Shown one piece after another: positions 56,534 through 64,000 of a stretch of DNA of 64,000 nt. Within the stretch, counting starts at the first letter, position 1. Every line of letters begins with the position of its first letter. The notes beneath the pieces were generated by a model. The model did not search any database. It was not told the origin of the DNA and worked only from the letters and a program-made list of their open reading frames with translations. The translations under genes were made by a program, and so were the position numbers. The DNA is from Allomyces arbusculus (Eukaryota > Blastocladiomycota > Blastocladiomycetes > Blastocladiales > Blastocladiaceae): NCBI GenBank assembly GCA_027604705.1, contig JADHYV010000004.1, positions 682,001-746,000 of the forward strand, read 5' to 3'.

Positions 56534-57075
56534 GTCGCTCGCGGGTGGACGTGCTTTCGACGGTTGATCCAATGTTCTGGATACTGTCGCAGCCCGAGAA
56601 ACGCGGTGCTGCGTTGTTGACGCTGAAGCTGCAGCGGGTCACGTTGAGTTTAATGTCGAGTGGTGCAGTCCAATTCAGACGAGCGAAGAGCTGGAAGCAG
56701 CGCGTCGCACTGAAGGGGACTGCTCGTAATCCGAGCACGGCTCGCATTACTTGGTGAGGATCGGTTCATCGTGGGCGCTGGCTCGTCCGCTCGTCGATGT
56801 GCCCGACGGCTGCGCGCGAGTCTGACGTTGCCGTTTGGCCGCCTGCTTGATGGTGATTTCAGATCCAAACAGCCGAGTCTTCTGCCTGAACCACGCGCCA
56901 CTGAGTCAAACCAATCGCGCTGCTGCAACTGATGCCAGCAGGCAAAAAGCCAGTTCCCCGTCAACGGCCACCAGACTGGACCTCACCAACGGCCCAGCGC
57001 ACAGACGAGGACGAGAAAACTTGCTGCAACAGTAGCCCATGCTCCTGCGAACCGGTCGTCCAAGCGTTCAAGCTC
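56534..57075. promoter_or_regulatory. Divergent upstream region of the SDR and TALPID3-like genes
   Basis: 542 bp. The TALPID3 frame is open through 56932-57075 with an earlier ATG at 56932, so up to 48 extra N-terminal residues are possible. No other gene. Confidence 0.5.
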
Positions 57076-60000
57076 ATGTTTGCTGATCCGGTCGCCGACG
57101 ACCTAGCTCCTCGACTGTCGTTCCCAGCAACCACGGCCCGTGCTGCCGCTGCACCCGCGCCAACAGGCCCATACGCCGTCCATCCACCCACCAACGATGG
57201 ACGGTCTTCACCCTTTCAGCACATCCTGCTCGAAGTGCAGGCGCTCCGTCGGCAAGGCATCGCAGCGCCAGTGACCGCCGCTGTCGGCCGCCCACGAGCT
57301 CCCGTCACGGCGCGCGATCGCGCAGCCGACCGCCTGCAGACCGTCCTCGCCACGGCGCCTCTCGATTACCAAGACGCGCGTTATGTCCTTGCCAAGCTCT
57401 CGCGGCAAATTCATTCCGCGCAGACGCCGGCGTCCGACGGCACCGAAGCGCTGACCGATGCTATCTTGCGCAGGACGCGGCAACTATCGGCGCAACGGCA
57501 ACATTTGGAACAGGCCGGCGATTCACAGAGGCAGCGGCCGAGGCCATCGTCCCTCGACGCGCGCGGTCCGCAGGACGGTTATCGTGCCGATCAAGGACCT
57601 TTTTCATTCACAGCACCTGCGGCCGTTGCAGGCGGATTCCCGGGTGCGGTCGACGTTGCTTCACGCCAACGACAACGGTCGCGGATCCCTGAACCAGTAC
57701 AAACAATCCCGTCGGTGCGCAAACGGCCACGATCGCCACCCCCGTCGCATCTTGCTGTCGCCGATTCCGTGCCCACGACCGCGCCCATCGCTGTTCCTGC
57801 CCCACCACGACCGCCGTCGCCGCTTCGCCCGCCCAACAAATTTTACAATGTCCGCCTCTCGCAAAACCCCGTGTTCCTGCGGCGCACGTCCATGAAGCCG
57901 CCGCACCTGGCCGCGCTGCCGAGCCCAGCGACGATTCCGGCACCGCCCCTGCCCGCTCCTGCGCCCACCATGCTCACGCCGACCGCGCAGCGTGTGCGTC
58001 GGATCAGCCGGCCCGTGCGACCCGAGCCTGCCGTGACGGTCAGCGTACAAACGGAGCCACTACCACGGCCAGCCGTTGTAGCCCCGACGTTGCCGCGAAC
58101 GCGCTCGTTTGGCTCGACCACGGTCGAGCCGTGGCCCGTCGTGTCGGCCCGACCGCCGCCAGCGCCGCCAACACCTGTCGCAACGATTGGCATGGGAGTC
58201 CAGGCCGATCCATCACGTTTCTACCACGACCGCGGAACCCAGCCATCACCGCCGTGGCCGACATCGCCGACCGCGATTTACGCCGATGCGGCGACGCAGC
58301 GCTCGACGTCGCCGCCGCTCGATATGACGTACAGCGTGGTTCAGACGGACCCGCCGCCGCGGCAAATCACGAGGCAAGTTCATACGGGCGATCTTGTCGC
58401 GGTGGCCGAAGAAGGGATCCAGACGTCGCCCATGGCCTCGCTTCCACCGTCGCCACAACCGCCAGCGGCTCGACCTCAAGTGTCCTCGCACGCGACCCAG
58501 ACGGACCCGCCGCCGCCGATGCATTACCCTCCACCGCCGCTGCTCCCGACTGATTGGGCCCCTGCTCCACCCGCCCGACCAGCTCCTGTGTTCCCTGTAC
58601 CCATTCCTATTCCAGAAACGGTCCCATCACCGGCACCTGAGCCGCCGCGAATTGACCCGGCACGAATTCAGGCCGAGATTCTGAAATGGATGGAACAGCA
58701 GGTCATGCTGCGATGCCTGACCGACGATCTCTTTGAGGAAACGGTCGCTGAACTCGTCGAGGAGCTTGCCGAAGCCGAGCTGCAACGGGCCCAGCTGCGA
58801 CGGCCCGTGACGCGCGACATGCAGACGGTCGCTTCACCCACGGCCGATGCGAGCGCCGAGGCGCGGCCGACACCGCCCCCGCCGGCTCTTGACGTGGGAA
58901 TTCAGACGACGCCGCCATTACCGCCCGTCGAAGCGCCTACTGCACCGACCCCGTCCCCGCCACCGGTCACAATCCCGCCGTCGCCACCCACACCGCCGGT
59001 CAAGCCCGAACCGGTCGTTCCGCGGCTCGTACTCATTGAGCGTGACGTGCAGACCAGCCCGGCACCGCCACCAACGCCGCCGCAGCTGCCGACTCCACCT
59101 CGCGCACCGACGCCACCCCCACCTCCACCCCCGACGGCAACGGCCGAAGTGCAAGTCTCGCCGCCGCCATCACCGTCTCCACCACCACCTCCCGCATCGC
59201 CTCCACCAGTCCACGACGCGCAAACGCAAGTCTCGACACCCGCGCGCGCCGAGGCAGCGACACAACTCGCGCCGTCGGTCATGGACGTGTCGATCTCGCC
59301 CGCGACCTCGTTGGCCCTACCCGACCCGGACCCCGTCACGCCAACCCCAACACCGCCACCAGCCGAATCGACGGGCATGTCGCTCCCACCGCCGTCGGAT
59401 GCGAGCACATCCCCTCCGTCGACGCCGCAGGCGTTCAGTGCGGACTCGCCGCCGTCCATGACATTTTCCATGGACGTGTCCGAGGGCGAGGTGCTGACAA
59501 TTTTGCACTCGGAAGGCGAGGTCGTGTCGTTTGATTTGCCGCCGCCGATCCCTGACCACGGCGAGGAGGACGTCGAAGAAGCCGAGGACGATGTCGACGA
59601 GTTCATAACACCGCGGAAACGTGCCGTGCTCGCGCAAAAGAAACGCGTCCTCGGTCGGCTCCGACTGCGCGCGCTGAATGCGAGTTTGATGGACGGGGTC
59701 ACGCCGTCGGCGTCGACCTCGTCGTCGTTTACGCTCCCGTCGCCGTCGCGGTCGGCAGCAGTCGCGCAGCAGAGGGTGGTGGACGATGCGGATACGACGG
59801 TGCAGTCGCTCTCACTTTCGCTCGGCGAGATTCCCGAGGGCGACGAGGGAGCAACGACGGCCGAGCCGAGTGTCGGTATGGGGACAGCCACGTCCAGGAC
59901 TACGACGACGACCTCGACGACCTCGGGTACCAGCGGCACGGCATCAGTGGCGGCGTTCACCTCGCCAGACTCGTCTGGTTCGCATCCGGCGCCGCCTACA

Positions 60001-60312
60001 TCCACGTCGCGTTCGTCGACACCATCAACGTCCACTGCCACCACGGTCCCTGTCCCGCCACCGTCGGGTCACTTGCCGCCATCGCGCCGCCGCCCAGTCG
60101 TGGTCATTGCCCCTGCCCGTCTCACAGCACCGGCCGCGACGCACATCGGCTGTACCTCGCACGTCACTGGGGCCACATTTGAAGAGTTTTCGGACACCAT
60201 CGACCAGCTGAGCGGGATCGCCGCCGGAACGATTTTGGAGGAAGACGAAGTGGAGGAAGGGCAAGTTGGATTCATCAACGGTTTGGGATTGCCGAGTCCC
60301 GCCGTCGGTTGA
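57076..60312 (+). CDS. TALPID3 (KIAA0586)-like basal-body protein
   Basis: Probable homologue of TALPID3, a centriole/basal-body protein needed for ciliogenesis. Intronless, 1078 residues from the ATG at 57076 (an in-frame ATG at 56932 is possible). Much is Pro-rich and disordered, but TALPID3 landmarks occur in the right order. First a short helical segment (DYQDARYVLAKLSRQIHSAQ). Then KFYNVRLSQNPVFLRRTSMK (about 255) before QRVRRISRPVRP and VSVQTEP. Then repeated QTD/QTE motifs, AEILKWMEQQVMLRCLTDDL (about 535-555; compare human LIQWVEQEIMSRIISGL) and a following helix FEETVAELVEELAEAEL. Then a PTPPxxPTPP tract, DVSEGEVLTILHSEGEVVSF (about 800-820; compare SEGEIL) and LGEIPEGDEG. Homology was recalled, not computed; the ordered motif set makes chance unlikely. 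Confidence 0.75.
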   Translation: MFADPVADDLAPRLSFPATTARAAAAPAPTGPYAVHPPTNDGRSSPFQHILLEVQALRRQGIAAPVTAAVGRPRAPVTARDRAADRLQTVLATAPLDYQDARYVLAKLSRQIHSAQTPASDGTEALTDAILRRTRQLSAQRQHLEQAGDSQRQRPRPSSLDARGPQDGYRADQGPFSFTAPAAVAGGFPGAVDVASRQRQRSRIPEPVQTIPSVRKRPRSPPPSHLAVADSVPTTAPIAVPAPPRPPSPLRPPNKFYNVRLSQNPVFLRRTSMKPPHLAALPSPATIPAPPLPAPAPTMLTPTAQRVRRISRPVRPEPAVTVSVQTEPLPRPAVVAPTLPRTRSFGSTTVEPWPVVSARPPPAPPTPVATIGMGVQADPSRFYHDRGTQPSPPWPTSPTAIYADAATQRSTSPPLDMTYSVVQTDPPPRQITRQVHTGDLVAVAEEGIQTSPMASLPPSPQPPAARPQVSSHATQTDPPPPMHYPPPPLLPTDWAPAPPARPAPVFPVPIPIPETVPSPAPEPPRIDPARIQAEILKWMEQQVMLRCLTDDLFEETVAELVEELAEAELQRAQLRRPVTRDMQTVASPTADASAEARPTPPPPALDVGIQTTPPLPPVEAPTAPTPSPPPVTIPPSPPTPPVKPEPVVPRLVLIERDVQTSPAPPPTPPQLPTPPRAPTPPPPPPPTATAEVQVSPPPSPSPPPPPASPPPVHDAQTQVSTPARAEAATQLAPSVMDVSISPATSLALPDPDPVTPTPTPPPAESTGMSLPPPSDASTSPPSTPQAFSADSPPSMTFSMDVSEGEVLTILHSEGEVVSFDLPPPIPDHGEEDVEEAEDDVDEFITPRKRAVLAQKKRVLGRLRLRALNASLMDGVTPSASTSSSFTLPSPSRSAAVAQQRVVDDADTTVQSLSLSLGEIPEGDEGATTAEPSVGMGTATSRTTTTTSTTSGTSGTASVAAFTSPDSSGSHPAPPTSTSRSSTPSTSTATTVPVPPPSGHLPPSRRRPVVVIAPARLTAPAATHIGCTSHVTGATFEEFSDTIDQLSGIAAGTILEEDEVEEGQVGFINGLGLPSPAVG

Positions 60313-60374
60313 ATCGCTGCCATCGCATCGCAATTTGATCCATGACACCCGTGCTTTTATCATCAACAAACAGC

Positions 60375-62387
60375 TCATTTCGACTTGCGCGCGTTATCCC
60401 ACTACAAAACGTATCAGCGATCCATTTCCGAAGCAAATGGTACGAGCGTAAACGCACCTCAAAGAAGTTGCATCGAAACTCGCTCAACCCCGCGCTCTTT
60501 GGGCCCACCGGCCGTGCACACACCCAAAATTTGCGCCCTTGGTTGGGCCCCCTTTTGTTGACCGAAAACGACACGCCCGGTTCGCCGTGCGCACACTTGG
60601 GCGGCTCGCGCGGACGGAAAAGCGTCGCCCACGACGCGCTCGCCGATCCGTTTCGCGTTGACGCAGCGGTCCGCGGCTCACTTGGATCGGCGCGTGAGTT
60701 GGATGGAGTTGGTTGGGTCGGAGGACCGGGGGGCACCGGCGTAAGCGTAAATGTGGACGTCGACGTGGCCGCAGGGCGAGTGAAAAAGGTGGACAAAGTA
60801 GACTGCTTCGGTCCGCTTGCGATCGCGCGGGCCGAGTCGGTCTTGGGCTTTTTCAGCGGCCTTGAGGGTGGTAGCGATGGTCGCGCCGCGTCTGGCTGCG
60901 ACGCTGGGTCCGCCGACAAGGCGGACGCAATGCTACCCGCACCCGTCGCAACAGACACCACGCCGTTCTCCTGCTCAGTCACGTCAGCCGCTCGCCTCTT
61001 ACTCGCGACCGCAACCATTTCCTTGATCGACCGCTGCCGCGCGCTCAGCTCCGGCAAGTACCGCGCGCACAAACTCGGTCGACTCTGCACTCTCGCGGCC
61101 TCGACAACGGGACCCTGCAACAGTGCATCGAGGTCCGGCACGTCCAAGTCGATGTAAACCGGGCAATGGTCCGACCCGAGCACATGCGGCATTCGATCAC
61201 ACGCACGAATCCTTGGCACGAGCCGCGGCGACACGAGAATATAATCGAGCCTTGTCCCGAAATCCGCGCGTCGCGCGGAGATCTGCGTGTTCCAGCACGT
61301 GAACCCCGGCGACCCCGGGTGCACGGCGCGGTATGCATCGACCATACCAAGCGCCAGCACGGCATCAAGCCACGCGCGGGTCGGGTTAGCCGCGGCGAAA
61401 GCAGCTTCTGGGTCGAGCATGCGTGCCGTGCCATAGGTATCGGCGAGGACGGTGGCCGGGTCGGCGTGGTCGATCATGCGGTGCGAGACGTTCAGGTCAC
61501 CAACGAGAATCACGTCGCGGTCGTCCGTAGTTAGGAGCGTGGTCAGAACGTGCAGCAGGAGCGCGTGGTAGTCGGTCTTGACTTGCGCGCGCGACTCGTT
61601 GTCGCCGCGGTTTGGGCAGTAGACGTTGATCAGGACAAATGCTCCGAGATCGAGCAGAACGGCGCGGCCTTCGTCGTCCAAGGCGGTGGGTGCCGTGGTC
61701 AGCTCGAGGGAGTCCAGGTCAGGGCACACAATGCTGATTGACGCAGGACATGGCGCTGCGCTCGGGGATCCGGTTCCAACGCTTCCGAGCAGCCCATCTT
61801 GTGCAGCACGAGCCGGGAGCCGAGCGTCGACAAACGTGGAGGTGCCCGAGTAACCAATGCGCAGGCTCTGCTGGCTCGGCGCGCTGCGACAAAACGAGTA
61901 ATACGCGTCGTGGTGGTCAAAAACGGCCAATTCCGGGCCGATTTTTCGGCGCGGCAGCTTGGTTTCCTGGCAGCAGAGGACGTCGCATTCGAGAATATCG
62001 GCCAAAAGGCGAGGAACGGTCACTGCTCGCTCGTCAGGAGCAGCATCTGCCCAAAACGGCACAAGAAAATGTAAGATAACGACTTCAAGGAGCTTGTCCA
62101 CCCAAAAGTACGTACCCTCGGTCGGTGCCTGACTCACAAAGGACGGCTCGATGAGGTCCTTGACAGACAACGCACAGAGCGGCAGGATGCCTGGGGAGGA
62201 TTGGGTACCCAATTTGTCAAATTGTCAGGAATGGTGATTCATCGTTCGGGAGAATCAATTTCACACATCTTATTCCTGACCGTGCTTGCTCGTGATGGCG
62301 CTGATCAGCACAGGTTGAGCGGTGCGCACGAGCGGAGACGGCCATGATTGACCACCCACCATTGATGTTCCAAGTGCAGATCCTCAT
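60375..62387 (-). CDS. APN2: APE2 / Apn2, class II AP endonuclease with GRF zinc finger
   Basis: Mg-dependent AP endonuclease and 3'-5' exonuclease of the ExoIII family, acting in base-excision repair and checkpoint signalling. 572 residues from exons 62360-62387, 62116-62190, 60458-62046 and 60375-60401. Motifs: MRICTWNING across intron 1, DVLCCQETKLPRRKI (catalytic Glu), YSGTSTFVDAR, FVLINVYCPNRGDNESR, DVILVGDLNVSHRMIDH, GFTCWNTQISARRADFGTRL and DYILVSP, LGSDHCPVYIDLD (catalytic His). A PIP-box-like QSTLSTFF lies in the linker. The GRF zinc finger (PKCAHGEPGVSFSVNKRGPN..RKFWVCAR..CNFFEWDNARKSK) is completed by a 27-nt last exon. The 169-nt first intron is the longest in this gene. Convergent with the TALPID3-like gene, 62 bp between stops. 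Confidence 0.95.
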
Positions 62388-62853
62388 GGCCGCTTCTGTT
62401 TTACATTGCGTCGACTTGCGCGTGTCTTGATGGCCGGCCGATGTCGATGGTTTGAAGCGCGTCGCCGGCAGCGCACGCCTGCAGGCGGTCTGTCCGTGTT
62501 TGCGGCCGCCTGTTGCCTGCCTTTGATGCATCAGGTGACCGCGTCGCGTCGCGTCGCGTCTCGGTTGCGAAATTAGCTGGCGATGTTTGGCGTGCCGACG
62601 TTGCTCGCACCTTTGGCCCTTCTCCTCATCGCCAACGACGCTCACGTCGCGCCGTCGTCACGAGCCCATTTCTTGTCCGCCCTGCCCACCGCGCCCGATC
62701 CTGCTACTTGCTGTACCCACTCTTGAACTCGAGCGGCGCTCGACCAGATCGCGCGCCCGCCCTGCACGATACCCGCCGGCACGCTTGCCCGTCTGCTTGC
62801 TCGCCTCGCGCAGCTTCTCCACATCAGCTGGAGCGCACCTACTGTCAACAACC
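62388..62853. promoter_or_regulatory. Divergent upstream region of APE2 and the PSI-domain gene
   Basis: 466 bp. The run CGCGTCGCGTCGCGTC at about 62540-62556 is a short tandem GTCGC repeat. No gene. Confidence 0.5.
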
Positions 62854-63642
62854 ATGACCCGTCGCGCCAACCCTGCTACGCTCCTCGCCCTCGCGGCCAT
62901 GTTTGTCGTCGCTGCCGTGCTCCTATCGGCACCCGCCGCCGCGGTCGCGCAGACCATCGTTGGTCCGTTCATTTCGGCACCGACCCCACCTCTTTCTCCA
63001 TCTCTTTGCTCCTAACATTCCGTACCTTCTCCACCACCCCTGCAGTCGGCCCGGGCCCACCGCCCACGTTCACCCCCACGGCGACCCCGACCCCAACCCA
63101 CCTCATGAGCACGACCAACTGCACGACCCTGACAACCTGTTCCGATTGTGCGGCCGTTGCGGCGTGTGGGTGGTGCACGCTGCTCGCGGGGACGAACGGC
63201 AACGCGTCGGTCTCCGGCCAATGCATTCCGTCATTCAACATCTTTGCTCCGCCCGGTGGCGGCGCGTCGGCGTGCTACGGGCAGCTCGACCAGTACTTTT
63301 GGATGCAATGTGCGTCATCATTCTCGTTCCCTCACCCCGCTCGCTCGAGGCACTCACCCGTCTGATCTGCGCATAGGCTCGCTGGGCGCACGTACCTTCT
63401 CGATTGTCGCGATTGCGGGCGGGATCGTGGCCCTGTTCGTGGTGCTGTTCCTGTGTGGGTGTCTGATTCGCGCGCGCCGCCGCCGCGCGCAGGGCGATAC
63501 GGCGTTTACGCGCATGGTTGATGACTTTGAGCGCAAGTACGGCGGGCACGGAATTAAGGGGAAGGACGGGAAGAAGGGGTCTGTGGCCGCGTCGGGCGCA
63601 ACGATTAAGTCGAGCAAGGCCCGTGCCGGGTCGCCGGTGTGA
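62854..63642 (+). CDS. Single-pass membrane protein with a PSI-like cysteine domain
   Basis: 212 residues from exons 62854-62962, 63046-63309 and 63377-63642 (donors GTCCGT and GTGCGT). Signal peptide NPATLLALAAMFVVAAVLLS. A Pro/Thr linker (PGPPPTFTPTATPTPTHL) leads to CTTLTTCSDCAAVAACGWCT, the CxxCxxxxxCGWC core of PSI (plexin-semaphorin-integrin) domains, with two more cysteines (SGQC, SACYGQ). A membrane segment (FSIVAIAGGIVALFVVLFLC) is followed by RARRRR, giving type I topology, and a Lys/Ser-rich cytosolic tail with DDFERKYGGHGIKGK. The cysteine of QCSL is restored by the second splice. Function is unknown; fungal PSI proteins of this build are generally described as surface or endosomal membrane proteins. 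Confidence 0.85.
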
Positions 63643-63726
63643 TGGTGGTGAGGAGAGGAGAGACTTGGGTGCCCTTGGGGGGGAGGGGGGACTGTAGCAG
63701 GGCGTACTGGGCACAATTGCGACGAT

Positions 63727-63766
<40 letters not shown>

Positions 63767-64000
63767 ATGTACCTAGGAATTATGGAACCAAGCGGGGTGG
63801 AGACGAACGTTTAGACATTGTGGAAATCGGGCACCGTGTCAGAATCAATTTAGAGTGGGGTGAAAAGGCTCCTTGTTGGTGGATATTCGCGTTCAAAAAG
63901 ACAAAGTCGCGTCGAGCGAAACGAGAACAAACCCTCCCATCCCCTTCCTCTCCCGTTCTCTTCCCCTCTGCCAAACCAAACAGGCCAAACCACAACCTCC
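63643..64000. other. Intergenic to the right edge
   Basis: No supported gene. A GAC/GAT trinucleotide microsatellite lies at about 63721-63770. Further right the plus strand becomes purine/CT-mixed with a CCCTCCCATCCCC-type tract near 63930, perhaps the start of another promoter. Confidence 0.5.
63721..63770. repeat. GAC/GAT trinucleotide microsatellite
   Basis: A run of GACGATGAC-type triplets about 50 nt long in intergenic DNA, with all units being GAC or GAT. Confidence 0.9.

Noticed and set aside
58902-60044. Long minus-strand ORF (380 codons), Gly/Val/Asp-rich, inside the TALPID3-like gene
   Set aside because: Complement of a Pro/Thr/Ser-rich coding sequence; composition explains it.
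43793-62387. ATR and APE2 as a DNA-damage gene cluster
   Set aside because: Four unrelated genes separate them; proximity is probably chance.
1-64000. tRNA, rRNA and snRNA genes
   Set aside because: No credible A/B boxes, clover-leaf or conserved rRNA/snRNA blocks were seen by eye; a tRNAscan-SE and Infernal run would be decisive.

Overview
This is eukaryotic nuclear DNA. It is GC-rich and gene-dense, with short spliceosomal introns (mostly about 50-120 nt, a few longer) and no operons, Shine-Dalgarno sites, CRISPR arrays or phage-like blocks. The gene content suggests a fungus: NHP6-type HMG box, Imp2, uL5m/MRPL7, Tim22, ALG8, Rpt5 and a HacA-like bZIP. A probable homologue of the basal-body protein TALPID3 points to a zoosporic (flagellated) fungus. 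High GC and intron style would fit Blastocladiomycota (Allomyces/Catenaria/Blastocladiella type) or a chytrid; the exact lineage is inference.

Layout. 0-5 kb: 5' half of threonyl-tRNA synthetase (-), a possible unrecognised small gene (-), and a GLI/ZIC-like C2H2 zinc-finger protein (-). 6.5-13 kb: SF3A3 (-) divergent from eIF4A-III (+), then Imp2 peptidase (-) and an ACAD10/11-like acyl-CoA dehydrogenase (-). 13.6-21.3 kb: HacA/XBP1-like bZIP factor (-), proteasome ATPase Rpt5 (-), mitochondrial uL5 (+) and an AIP-like FKBP/TPR protein (+). 21.3-28 kb: WD40 protein (-), promethin-like membrane protein (-), possible small gene (-), ALG8 (-). 28.9-33 kb: HMG-box protein (+), unknown 133-residue protein (+), neutral-sphingomyelinase-like enzyme (+). 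33-43.4 kb: a degenerate intergenic duplication, a Ser/Ala-rich probably GPI-anchored protein (-), a vezatin-like membrane protein (-) and an 1831-residue coiled-coil protein (+). 43.8-54.5 kb: ATR-type checkpoint kinase (-), Tim22 (+) and an RRM protein (-). 55-64 kb: peroxisomal SDR enzyme ending in SKL (-), TALPID3-like protein (+), APE2 (-) and a PSI-domain membrane protein (+).

Most genes are independent housekeeping functions. Functional echoes are SF3A3 beside eIF4A-III (splicing and exon-junction complex, 272 bp shared upstream region), Imp2, uL5m and Tim22 (mitochondrial biogenesis), and ATR with APE2 (DNA-damage response, not adjacent). Coding models were built by hand from open frames, GT-AG boundaries and family alignments recalled from memory; every multi-exon model given keeps a continuous frame. 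The most notable signals are a 5' splice-site consensus with C at +4 (GTRCG in 44 of the 70 introns modelled), a GC-AG intron, the TALPID3 homologue, the repeat-bearing coiled-coil giant, and a bZIP gene whose stop is overlapped by a second frame of the kind reached by Ire1-type splicing.
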